The position numbers were made by a program, and so were the translations under genes. Shown here piece by piece: positions 46,133 to 55,173 of a stretch of DNA of 64,000 nucleotides; position 1 is the stretch's first letter, and each line of letters starts with the position of its first letter. Source of the stretch: Aurantiochytrium sp. KH105 (taxonomy: Eukaryota > Sar > Bigyra > Thraustochytrida > Thraustochytriidae); the NCBI GenBank assembly GCA_003116975.1, contig BGKB01000189.1:113703-177702 (forward strand), in the 5' to 3' direction. A model generated the notes under the pieces. It saw nothing but the letters and a program-made list of their open reading frames with translations. It had not been told where the DNA came from and searched no databases.

Positions 46133-47002
46133 TCTTGACATTTCCCGGGGCTCCAAGTCTGGCGGCTCTTGATTCGGGTGATTCTACGACGTGAAATGTA
46201 ATGATCCGACACAAGTGTATGCTTCGACTTTTTAGAAATCTTGCGAAAAATCGGAGATGTTGTGGAGCTCTCGGCCGCTTATGGATTTCATTCTGGAATT
46301 ATGAGGCTCCGAGGGATGAGATGATGTATACAATTAGAAATAAGAGGTCATTTACTCGAATTTTGAGAGTTCTTCTGAAGTATCATGTACGCAAGCTGAA
46401 TGAATAGAGTGTCTTGAACCCGTGCAAGGACTTAGCCACATTCAAGCTATTGACTTAGGACCTCGAGCAGAAGGCGCCATAGGCCTACATTATACTGCTC
46501 TCTCTTTTTCATTTTCGCTGCGTAGTAATCCCGTATTTCCAGGCGCCGAGACGCAAGCGGCGAGCGCGCGTACGGTGCCAAGACAGGTTTCAGGAGCGCG
46601 AGTGCGTGCGCGCGTGCGCGCGTGCGTGCGTGCGTGCGTGCGTCCGCCGTTCGTCGGTTTTCCTCGCGGGCGAAAGAGCGGCGAAGAAGCAGGCAAGCCG
46701 CGTCAGGTCCGTTCTAATCGAGCACACCTTCGGATCAAAGCTGACGAGCTCGGCCTGGCAGGCCTCGTCGAGTGAGTGGAAGTCCTGGCCAGGCCTGGCC
46801 AGTCTCGAGAAAGGTGGGCTGGTTCCACTCTTTTTCGAAGCTGAAAAGACCGCGAAAACGGCAGGGTCACGAACGATAGGGGTGTTTGTGCCTCAGCTTG
46901 CCCCCCAGAGCGAATGCATCCCGACGGCTCTCTAATCATCAATCCAATTCTGAGCTGGCTATAGGCAGCGAGCCCTGATCAGAATACCTGACAAGCAAAG
47001 CG
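46133..47002. other. intergenic region, array copies 3-4
   Basis: 870 bp with a GTGC/GCGC alternating repeat (46601-46643). No supported gene. Confidence 0.6.
46601..46643 (+). repeat. (GTGC)n / GCGC alternating purine-pyrimidine tract
   Basis: About 43 bases of GTGC and GCGC units, a sequence type able to adopt Z-DNA. Confidence 0.85.
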
Positions 47003-49960
47003 ATGCTTAATGTTGCAGACGCTGAGTGTCTCCGGTGGCTGCTTGATGTTTTGGAGTTCACAGCTTGGGTATCTGCAAGTCTGGTCTCCATCGGGCTTTT
47101 GATCTTCCGCACGAAGCCTCCTCCGCAGGAGACAGGAAACACCAAGGCCTTTCGTGAATCGCTCCATGGTCAGTGGTATGAGATCGCTGCTATTCACAGC
47201 GTTGCTGATCAGTTTTTTCGCTCTTCTCTTCGATTCGACTCAAGTGAGAGTAATTTGAGCATGCACCTCGTTAACACAGGCCAGCAAAACCTTGACTTCA
47301 CCACGACTACCTCAAACACAGTCGAAGCTGGGAAGACGCACCAAACGATCTCTGGGACTTTTTGTCCTATTTCACAGGACACACTCAACATCAAGTACTC
47401 CATCTTCTCAGGAAGATTGATGTTGCACGCTTCTTTGAAGATTTTCCAATTCAACGAAACGCGAGACATCCTGGTGATGGGAAATGTCGCAGACCCAAAT
47501 GTTGTGTACGTCTTTTCCAAAGATCCACGGCCCACGAGAAGGCAAATGATTTCTATTCTCGAGTGCATTGCAAAGCGCGGCTTCTCTCTTAAAAAACTCA
47601 AGTCTATCGTGCAGGCACCCCAGAAACCCTCTTTCTCTGGCCACTCTACGATTCGTCGCTTCGGCGTCCTCACATCAAGCGAGATGTTGATTGCCCAAAG
47701 GCTGCATCGCTTTGTACAAGTCCCTACGAAAGATGCAAGGAATGTCGGCCAAAGAGGCAACGTCGAGCGCCATATTCTGGATCATCCTGTACAGCGCACA
47801 GAGAGCATTTTTGCTCATTCCGTCAATCCGGATATCTTCCGCAATCGCAAGAACCCCGACCTCGTTTCTTACGCAATGGATAAGTTCTTTGATGGCTGCG
47901 TGCGAGGCAATCAACGCTTTGTGGCTGATTTTGTGGACCGCGAGTTCCTGTGGACCGTGGCGCGCGATCCGAAAACTTTCTGGTCCGGACTGCATTACGC
48001 AGCATATAATGGGTATACCGAGCTTGTGGGGTATTTCCTGGAGCGGAACGCGAACTCACTTGCAAACTCGATTCGCGGCGAGACACCGCTGATGCTCGCC
48101 GTTCTGGGAATGATCCGGCATGTCGAAGAGCGCATCTCATGGGAGGACGGCACGTCATGCGTCTACGACCTTGAAGAGGGTGACGGCTTTTACAGCCACA
48201 AGCCGCACTCGCTCGAGCGATACGACGAGACGATCCGTATCCTACTACACCTCGATCCTTCCATGTATATGCATGAGGACAAACAGGGAAGGTCCCCTTT
48301 ACAAGTCCTCGAAGCTGCCAAAGCGAACCTTGCGCCGAGGCTTGAAGCGCATCTTGACCTCACGAAATATGTTGAAAGGTACTTTTGGCGCACCGAGATC
48401 CGCTTCAAATGGGCGTCAGTCACAGCGACAAGGCCTATCCCTCTGGACACAGATCTGAAGCGCGCAACAGGGATGCTGCTCTGGGTTTTTGTACGCACGT
48501 GTACTGGCTTGATACACTACTTTTTGAAGTTTGTGGATGCTCTAGGACTTGCCATTGTGCTTGTCTGTGTTGGGTTCTTTTACTGGTGCATCTTCCAAAC
48601 AGCAGGACATCTTCTTATCTTTGCGCGAATATGGGTGCCCCTGGAGGCACGTCAACGCGCGGCTCAGACTTTTAGCGGCGACTGCGCATTGCTCATCGTC
48701 CTCACGGTGGACTCGCCTGTTGTGACCAAGTTTGCACAACTGCTCTCGGGTCGCGTGGACCTCATTCCGCAAGCCGTGGCAGACCGGCTTGCCTTTTTAC
48801 AGAGTCGAGCTCCGCCGATGTCGCCACAGGAGGTGGAGGCCGCTCTGTGCAGGTGCTACGGAGAGGATCGCAGCCACCTCTTTGCGTCGTTCGACATGCG
48901 TCCCCTGGCCGTGGGCACTGTGGCGCAGGTCCACCGAGCACATCTTGCAAGCAGTGGGGAGCCGGTGGCTGTCAAGATTGTCAAGCGCGGCATGCGCAAG
49001 GGTCTCGATCGGTATCTCTTTTTGCTGCGCATGCTGAGTCGACTGGGCGTGTTTGGGCGCAGCAAGGTGGCGCGGCTCCGCGTGGAGCATGTGACGATGA
49101 TGTTTCGGCAGCAGACGGACCTGAATCTGGAGGCCGCGAGCATGCAGGCGATGCAGCGCGAGGCGCGGCGTCATCGGGTCCGACGGGAAGACCGCTGTCA
49201 TGTCCCGGACTTCCCGCAGGCGTATTCTTTGTTCACAATGGAGAACATTCTGGTGATGGACCTGATCGACGACTGTGTGTCTCTGCAGGACTTTCTGGCG
49301 AAGCCGAGCGTCCCCGTGAAGGTGATGCTTGCCCGTGTGGGTCGCATCTTCTATCGCAGCGTGATGATGGACGGTCTGCTACACTGCGACATGCATCCAG
49401 GCAACATCATGGTCCGTCCAGAGGACGGGCGAATCGTGTTGCTGGACTTTGGTCTCGTGGGCGAGCTGACGGAGTCTGAGCGCGTGGCGCTGGTGGCGTT
49501 TCATCTTGCGAGTGTATCGAATGAGTTTGTGTTTGCAGCAGAGATCTTCGTGGAGAACTTTGTGGCAGACGTGGATGGAAGGCTATCGGATGATGACATT
49601 CGTATCCGGTGTTTGGTATCGCTGGGTCCGGTATTTGGGGCTCATTTCGGCGAGTTCGGCGGTTGGGACTTTGTGGAGTTCTCGGTGGATCTGGAGCGTG
49701 TTTTAAAGGAGTTTGACGTCGGGGTGACGTCAGCGTGGTCGATTTTGCAGATGGGTATCATGCATTTTCGGAGTACGCTTGCGCTTCTGCAGCGCGAGGG
49801 TGCTTTGCGCGATGTGTTTCTTCCTTTCTTGCTTGCCGAGTATGATGTTCTACTGGGAACGCTCGTTGGGACCAAGTATCACAGCAAGCTGGAGGCTCTG
49901 GTGCATAAAAGGTTTGGGTGGAGTAGGATCTTTGCGAGGCAAAAACCTCGTAGCAGCTAA
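47003..49960 (+). CDS. lipocalin-ankyrin-ABC1/UbiB kinase membrane protein, array copy 4
   Basis: 985 residues. Anchor, lipocalin start LHGQWYEIAA, VVYVFSKDPRPTRRQMI block, ankyrin repeats, hairpin, kinase with K576-F-A-Q, D796-M-H-P-G-N and D815-F-G. The lipocalin region shares only part of its residues with copy 3 (for instance IHSVADQ.FRSSL and INTGQQNLDF-like LVNTGQQNLDF), but after 47616 the two are almost the same. In the hairpin it shares base variants with copy 2 (ACAGCAGGACATC then ATCTTTGCG) that copy 3 lacks, so its kinase half is itself mosaic. The extreme C-terminus (KRFGWSRIFARQKP) is unique. Confidence 0.92.
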   Translation: MLNVADAECLRWLLDVLEFTAWVSASLVSIGLLIFRTKPPPQETGNTKAFRESLHGQWYEIAAIHSVADQFFRSSLRFDSSESNLSMHLVNTGQQNLDFTTTTSNTVEAGKTHQTISGTFCPISQDTLNIKYSIFSGRLMLHASLKIFQFNETRDILVMGNVADPNVVYVFSKDPRPTRRQMISILECIAKRGFSLKKLKSIVQAPQKPSFSGHSTIRRFGVLTSSEMLIAQRLHRFVQVPTKDARNVGQRGNVERHILDHPVQRTESIFAHSVNPDIFRNRKNPDLVSYAMDKFFDGCVRGNQRFVADFVDREFLWTVARDPKTFWSGLHYAAYNGYTELVGYFLERNANSLANSIRGETPLMLAVLGMIRHVEERISWEDGTSCVYDLEEGDGFYSHKPHSLERYDETIRILLHLDPSMYMHEDKQGRSPLQVLEAAKANLAPRLEAHLDLTKYVERYFWRTEIRFKWASVTATRPIPLDTDLKRATGMLLWVFVRTCTGLIHYFLKFVDALGLAIVLVCVGFFYWCIFQTAGHLLIFARIWVPLEARQRAAQTFSGDCALLIVLTVDSPVVTKFAQLLSGRVDLIPQAVADRLAFLQSRAPPMSPQEVEAALCRCYGEDRSHLFASFDMRPLAVGTVAQVHRAHLASSGEPVAVKIVKRGMRKGLDRYLFLLRMLSRLGVFGRSKVARLRVEHVTMMFRQQTDLNLEAASMQAMQREARRHRVRREDRCHVPDFPQAYSLFTMENILVMDLIDDCVSLQDFLAKPSVPVKVMLARVGRIFYRSVMMDGLLHCDMHPGNIMVRPEDGRIVLLDFGLVGELTESERVALVAFHLASVSNEFVFAAEIFVENFVADVDGRLSDDDIRIRCLVSLGPVFGAHFGEFGGWDFVEFSVDLERVLKEFDVGVTSAWSILQMGIMHFRSTLALLQREGALRDVFLPFLLAEYDVLLGTLVGTKYHSKLEALVHKRFGWSRIFARQKPRSS

Positions 49961-50973
49961 ATGTGGCGGCAGCTCACGTTGTCGCAGCGTGTCGGGACTT
50001 GCAGTTTAAAGTTGTGTGAGCAGAGAGACGTCAAGTTCTACAGACGAGGGTTTCTCCCTCTCTTCCACAGCTTGCTTTGCTGTAGGTGCTGCAGCACGCG
50101 CGATCCCGCAAAACGAACGGTCCCGAGCTCGAGTGTGGGGTCTCGCATAATTTGTTATTGACAAAAGGACGTAGAGTGTGGGGATCCCCAGCTGTGGCGC
50201 GCCGCGTGGGTTCCAAGGGTGCCGGCGCCAGAGCACGAGAGCGAGCGCTTGCGCAAGAGCAACATCGCCGACTTTGAGACCCAGGGCGAGGCCCAGGCCG
50301 ACGACGGGGACGCAAGACCAAGATAAAGACCAAGACCGAGTCTGAGCCGAGACCAAGTTCGGGGCCGCGAGACCGCGAGCGAGCAAGGGCTGTCTGTTTT
50401 CGCGCTCGAGTCCGAGTCGGAGTCCGAGTTCCGGGCTGTTAATGCTAGTTATGTTTGTTTGCAGCTGCTGCTTGCCAAGCGGAGAGAGCAGGCGCAGGAT
50501 TGAAGCAGGCAAAACCATATCGCATCGCGGCGAGTTGGAGAGCGGCAGCGAAGACGTGCCGCGCGCGCGGCGTGCAGCGGGTGCCGCGTGCCGCGTGCCG
50601 CGATCGGCTCGGCAGTGGCCGCGGCCGGGAGAGCGAGTCGCGAGGAGGCGCACGATCACAGCTCTGCGCCACCTTGCGTGCTGGCTTGCATGGAGGAGGC
50701 GACGCAAGAGCGGCAAGAACGACCAACACCTCGGCTTGTATACAAGAGAAGAACCGCGAGAGAGGAGAAGCGAAGCAACCGACCTGCCTTGCTTGCCGTC
50801 GCAACGGCAAGAGGCGCACAGGACTTTGTACTGATTGTACTCCGGAATATTCAATAGGCTTGACGCAGGTTCCTTTTCTCGCGATCACATTCATGAGCAG
50901 CTGTCCGATCATTTTTTGAAGAGGCCCCCAAGAGCCCTTTTATACCCCGGTCATTGCGAGAGATCAAATTGAG
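49961..50973. other. intergenic region, array copies 4-5
   Basis: 1 kb. A 282-residue minus-strand frame (50006-50854) is Arg/Ala/Leu-rich with no domain and is probably chance. Imperfect GAGACCAAGACC-like repeats occur at about 50290-50420. A TTTTATACC stretch at about 50937-50945 lies some 30 bp before the copy 5 ATG and may be a TATA-like element. Confidence 0.5.
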
Positions 50974-53970
50974 ATGGAAAGCTGTACTTTTCGATCCTGG
51001 GATGCAACGCTTCGTGACACATTTTTCGTCGTGGAGATCATCGTGTGGTCGTGTGCAGTGCTAGCCACCCTTGTGCTCCTTTTTTCACGGAATCCACCAG
51101 CACAACAAGTCCGTTGCTTTGAGTCCAAGAATGTTCGCAAAGTTCTTCATGGTGATTGGTTCGAGATCGCTGGAATCTACACCTTTGCCGATCAGAGTAT
51201 TCGATCCACCTTGAGTCGTGACTCGAGCCACTGTAATGTGAGTGTGCAAATCACAAATACAGGAAACGAACTCTTGGATGTGTCTTTGATCGCGGCAAAT
51301 TCTGTGGAGGCTGGGAAGTCGCATCAGGGTCTTTTCTCGCGAATACTTGTTGCAAGCCCTGACTCTCTTCGTTTCCATGTGCCTTTACTTTCCGGGCGCT
51401 TGCTTCTTCATGTTCCAATGCTGATTCTGCACGTGAGTCCAACACATGATTTGATGGTCTGGGGATCACCAACTGACAGATCGGTCGTCTATGTCTTCTC
51501 CAAATCTCCGCGTCCGACACGAGAAAAGATGATTCCAGTCCTTGGCTTCTTGGTCAGAGCTGGATACTCGCTGAAGAAGTTACAGGCCGTTGTGCAAACG
51601 GTACAGGGCACGTCTAGTTTGGTCCTTCCAACCGTGCGCCGCTTTCGCATACTCAGCACTGCAGAGACGCTGCTTCGCGACGGCCAACTTGCGGAGGACT
51701 TTCAGCAGCCGACAGGAGTGTCGTCTGCGCAAAGCGACTCAACCCATTATAATCATTCTGATATCAATACGCAGCATTACGTTGCGAATCCGGGCTGGAG
51801 TCAGTCAACTACGCTCGTGTCGCCCAACATTCTTCGCAAAAAGGTCCATCCGGATGTTGAGGCATACACGCAAAGCAGGTTCTTTGAAGGATGCATTCGC
51901 GGCGATCAACGTTTTGTGTCTGACTTTGTTGAGCGCGAGATTCTCTGGACAGTGGCGCGACATCGCGAGAGTCTCTGGACAGGGCTCCATTTTGCCGCCT
52001 ACAACGCATACCCTGAGCTCGTGGCCTACCTTGCCGGCATTACTTCAAACCCGTTTGCGCGGTCGAATCTTGACGAAACACCGCTGATGGTCGCTGTCAT
52101 GGGGATGATTCGGCATGCTGAGGAGCGGATGCGTTGGGATGATAAATCCACTTGCGTTTTCGATCTCCAGGAAGGGGACGACTTTTACAGCCACAGACCG
52201 CACTCTCTCGAGCGATATGATGAAACCATCCAGATACTACTGAAATTCGATTCGTCACTCCCGCGCCACAGAAACCGGCAAGGTGAAGACCCTTTGCAAT
52301 ATCTACGTTCGGCGATCAGTGCAATGGAGCCATCGTTAAAAGTCCACCCTCGCATTGCAACTCAAGTGCTGGGCCATTTCACACGCGTGCAGCGTCGCCT
52401 TACTTTGGCCTCATATGCGAACTTTCAGCCTGTCAAGCTTGACACAGATCTGAAGCGTGCAGCGGGGATGCTGCTCTGGATTGTGGTACGCACGTGTACT
52501 GGCCTGATACATTACTTTCTAAAGTTTGTGGATGCTCTAGGACTTGCCATTGTGCTTGTCTGTGTTGGGTTCTTTTACTGGTGCATCTTCCAAACCGCAG
52601 GACATCTTCTTATTCTTGCGCGAATATGGGTGCCCCTGGAGGCACGTCAACGCGCGGCTCAGAATTTTAGCGGCGACTGCACATTGCTCATCGTCCTCAC
52701 GGTGGACTCGCCTGTTGTGACCAAGTTTGCACAACTGCTCTCGGGTCGCGTGGACCTCATTCCGCAAGCCGTGGCAGACCGGCTTGCCTTTTTGCAGAGT
52801 CGAGCTCCGCCGATGTCGCCACAGGAGGTGGAGGCCGCTCTGTGCAGGTGCTACGGAGAGGATCGCAGCCACCTCTTTGCGTCGTTCGACATGCGTCCCC
52901 TGGCCGTGGGCACTGTGGCGCAGGTCCACCGAGCACATCTTGCAAGCAGTGGGGAGCCGGTGGCTGTCAAGATTGTCAAGCGCGGCATGCGCAAGGGTCT
53001 CGATCGGTATCTCTTTTTGCTGCGCATGCTGAGTCGACTGGGCGTGTTTGGGCGCAGCAAGGTGGCGCGGCTCCGCGTGGAGCATGTGACGATGATGTTT
53101 CGGCAGCAGACGGACCTGAATCTGGAGGCCGCGAGCATGCAGGCGATGCAGCGCGAGGCGCGGCGTCATCGGGTCCGACGGGAAGACCGCTGTCATGTCC
53201 CGGACTTCCCGCAGGCGTATTCTTTGTTCACAATGGAGAACATTCTGGTGATGGACCTGATCGACGACTGTGTGTCTCTGCAGGACTTTCTGGCGAAGCC
53301 GAGCGTCCCCGTGAAGGTGATGCTTGCCCGTGTGGGTCGCATCTTCTATCGCAGCGTGATGATGGACGGTCTGCTACACTGCGACATGCATCCAGGCAAC
53401 ATCATGGTCCGTCCAGAGGACGGGCGAATCGTGTTGCTGGACTTTGGTCTCGTGGGCGAGCTGACGGAGTCTGAGCGCGTGGCGTTGGTGGCGTTCTACC
53501 TGGGTTGCATCTCGAATAAGTCTGTGTTTGCAGCAGAGATCTTCGTGGAGAACTTTGTTGCAGACGTGGATGGAAGGCTATCGGATGATGACGTTCGTAT
53601 CCAGTGTTTGGTATCTTTGGGCCCGGTGTTTGGGGCTCATTTCGGCGAGTTCGGCGGTTGGGACTTTGTGGAGTTCTCGGTGGATCTGGAGCGTGTGTTA
53701 AAGAAGTTTGACGTCGGGGTGACGTCAGCGTGGTCGATTTTGCAGATGGGTATCATGCATTTTCGAAGTACGCTTGCGCTTTTGCAGCCCGAGGGTGCTT
53801 TTAGGGGAGTGTTGAAACAGCTCCTCCATTCTGAACATTCGATGTTACTGGACGCACTCATTGGCACCAAGTATCACAGCAAGCTTGAAGTCCCTGTGCG
53901 TCAGAAGTTTGGGTGGGGCCTTCTCTTCAAGAGTGATCGCAAGCTTCGTGCTGAGCAGGTTTACTCTTGA
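50974..53970 (+). CDS. lipocalin-ankyrin-ABC1/UbiB kinase membrane protein, array copy 5
   Basis: 998 residues. Anchor about 14-32, lipocalin start LHGDWFEIAGIYTFADQ, VVYVFSKSPRPTREKMI block, ankyrin (TGLHFAAYNAYPELVAYL), hairpin, kinase with K584-F-A-Q, D804-M-H-P-G-N and D823-F-G. It becomes nearly identical to copies 2-4 from about 52490. Near 53495-53530 there is an island of difference (FYLGCISNKS against FHLASVSNEF), and after about 53785 the tail reads QPEGAFRGVLKQLLHSEH, closer to copy 1 (QPEAAFKDAVWQLLHAEH) than to copies 2-4. The kinase core therefore seems overwritten by a conversion tract, leaving ancestral ends. Confidence 0.92.
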   Translation: MESCTFRSWDATLRDTFFVVEIIVWSCAVLATLVLLFSRNPPAQQVRCFESKNVRKVLHGDWFEIAGIYTFADQSIRSTLSRDSSHCNVSVQITNTGNELLDVSLIAANSVEAGKSHQGLFSRILVASPDSLRFHVPLLSGRLLLHVPMLILHVSPTHDLMVWGSPTDRSVVYVFSKSPRPTREKMIPVLGFLVRAGYSLKKLQAVVQTVQGTSSLVLPTVRRFRILSTAETLLRDGQLAEDFQQPTGVSSAQSDSTHYNHSDINTQHYVANPGWSQSTTLVSPNILRKKVHPDVEAYTQSRFFEGCIRGDQRFVSDFVEREILWTVARHRESLWTGLHFAAYNAYPELVAYLAGITSNPFARSNLDETPLMVAVMGMIRHAEERMRWDDKSTCVFDLQEGDDFYSHRPHSLERYDETIQILLKFDSSLPRHRNRQGEDPLQYLRSAISAMEPSLKVHPRIATQVLGHFTRVQRRLTLASYANFQPVKLDTDLKRAAGMLLWIVVRTCTGLIHYFLKFVDALGLAIVLVCVGFFYWCIFQTAGHLLILARIWVPLEARQRAAQNFSGDCTLLIVLTVDSPVVTKFAQLLSGRVDLIPQAVADRLAFLQSRAPPMSPQEVEAALCRCYGEDRSHLFASFDMRPLAVGTVAQVHRAHLASSGEPVAVKIVKRGMRKGLDRYLFLLRMLSRLGVFGRSKVARLRVEHVTMMFRQQTDLNLEAASMQAMQREARRHRVRREDRCHVPDFPQAYSLFTMENILVMDLIDDCVSLQDFLAKPSVPVKVMLARVGRIFYRSVMMDGLLHCDMHPGNIMVRPEDGRIVLLDFGLVGELTESERVALVAFYLGCISNKSVFAAEIFVENFVADVDGRLSDDDVRIQCLVSLGPVFGAHFGEFGGWDFVEFSVDLERVLKKFDVGVTSAWSILQMGIMHFRSTLALLQPEGAFRGVLKQLLHSEHSMLLDALIGTKYHSKLEVPVRQKFGWGLLFKSDRKLRAEQVYS

Positions 53971-54423
53971 AAGAGGGATGTAAATGAGACGACTCGAAAT
54001 TGGAGAAAAAGACGAGATCCGGCGTATGTGTTTATTTATCAAAAACAATGTTGTTGCTATTCGTCTGGTATATTGTGGAGCAAGGTTTTTGCGAATCTGA
54101 GAATCTAAAAAACACTCGAATATGCCAGCAACCGCTTGTGCTTTGGCGTGACTTCGAAAGAAGGAGAAGTAAAGGAGATGCTTTGAACTGGGAAGTCACA
54201 AACCTCGATATGAGTGCAACGAAGCTCAGTGTAGGCCGCTAAGTCCACGCGAGCAAGGCTCAGGGCCATCCGAGCGAAGCATGGGACCACTGTCGCCGCC
54301 TCGACACTTTTCTTTGGCTCTTTCGTTGTGCAGTATAATAAATTTGGAATTGGTGCCTTCATAATGCTAGTCAATTGCACTTATTTCCTGGGGTCAGTTC
54401 ACGACGCGGTCTCAGGACGCGAT
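53971..54423. other. 3' flank of the array
   Basis: No supported gene; AT-richer than the array. Confidence 0.6.
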
Positions 54424-54606
54424 CTATTCCGTTTTTCCCTCCTCGACTTGGCGCTGCTCTCGAAGCTTTTCCTGCTGGCGCTGCTTCTCGCGCTGCTCTC
54501 GAAGAGGCGCGAGGTGCTTTTCGTCCTGTTTCTTCATGTAAAGCAGGCCACAAGCCAAGGCCGGAGCCCCAAGGATTACTGCGTCACGCCATCGCCCCGC
54601 GAGCAT
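54424..54606 (-). CDS. possible small single-pass membrane protein
   Basis: 60 residues: a short basic start, one hydrophobic segment (AVILGAPALACGLLYM), then a highly charged Lys/Glu/Gln/Arg helix (REQREKQRQQEKLREQRQ). The plan resembles small mitochondrial assembly or complex subunits (single anchor plus charged coiled tail), but I cannot name a family. It is the best-formed frame between the array and the LEA gene. It could be chance. Confidence 0.4.
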   Translation of the reverse strand: MLAGRWRDAVILGAPALACGLLYMKKQDEKHLAPLREQREKQRQQEKLREQRQVEEGKTE

Positions 54607-55173
54607 CCTTCCCGCGTCGGTTGAAGCTGCTTGGGCGTCGCGCGTTTCTGACCGCCGTGCCTGATCTGCGCGCCGACGGTCCTCCGCCCGGTCGATTGCC
54701 AGTGCTTTTGCTTGCTGATCAGCTTTCCTTGCCAGTGCTTGCCAGTGCTTGCCAGTGCTTGCCTGTGCGTACTATTGGTGTCTTTTGATGAACATCAAAT
54801 GGAGGACGAACCGTCGCAACACGTGAGTTTTTGTACGTGAGTTGTTGAAGAAATACGAGAAGGAGGTGAAGTAGACCCAAAAACGTAGAACTCACTCGTG
54901 CTTGTGAGGCTTCTTTTTTATACAAAGTTGTCCATGATGTCGGCTAGGTCAACGCCGATGCATTGCGCTTATGCATGGTAGTAAAAATGTTCATTCAGTA
55001 GCTGGGGGTGGGTGGGTTGTGGTGGCGGCGGCGCGAAGAGTTAGAGGTTAAAGGAGAAGTCACAAATGACAAGAGATTGAGCGTCCTGCTGGTATCAAAA
55101 TCAAAAATCAAATTCTACATTAACCGGGCTTCAGGGACTCGGTTTTCACGCGATCCTGTCCTGAATGCGCGTC
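54607..55173. other. intergenic region
   Basis: Holds a 10-bp CTTGCCAGTG tandem repeat (54728-54766) and no supported gene. Confidence 0.6.
54728..54766 (+). repeat. 10-bp CTTGCCAGTG tandem repeat
   Basis: Three to four copies, the last varied (CTTGCCTGTG). Confidence 0.9.

Noticed and set aside
50006..50854. 282-codon minus-strand frame between array copies 4 and 5
   Set aside because: Arg/Ala/Leu-rich with no motif; overlaps simple repeats.
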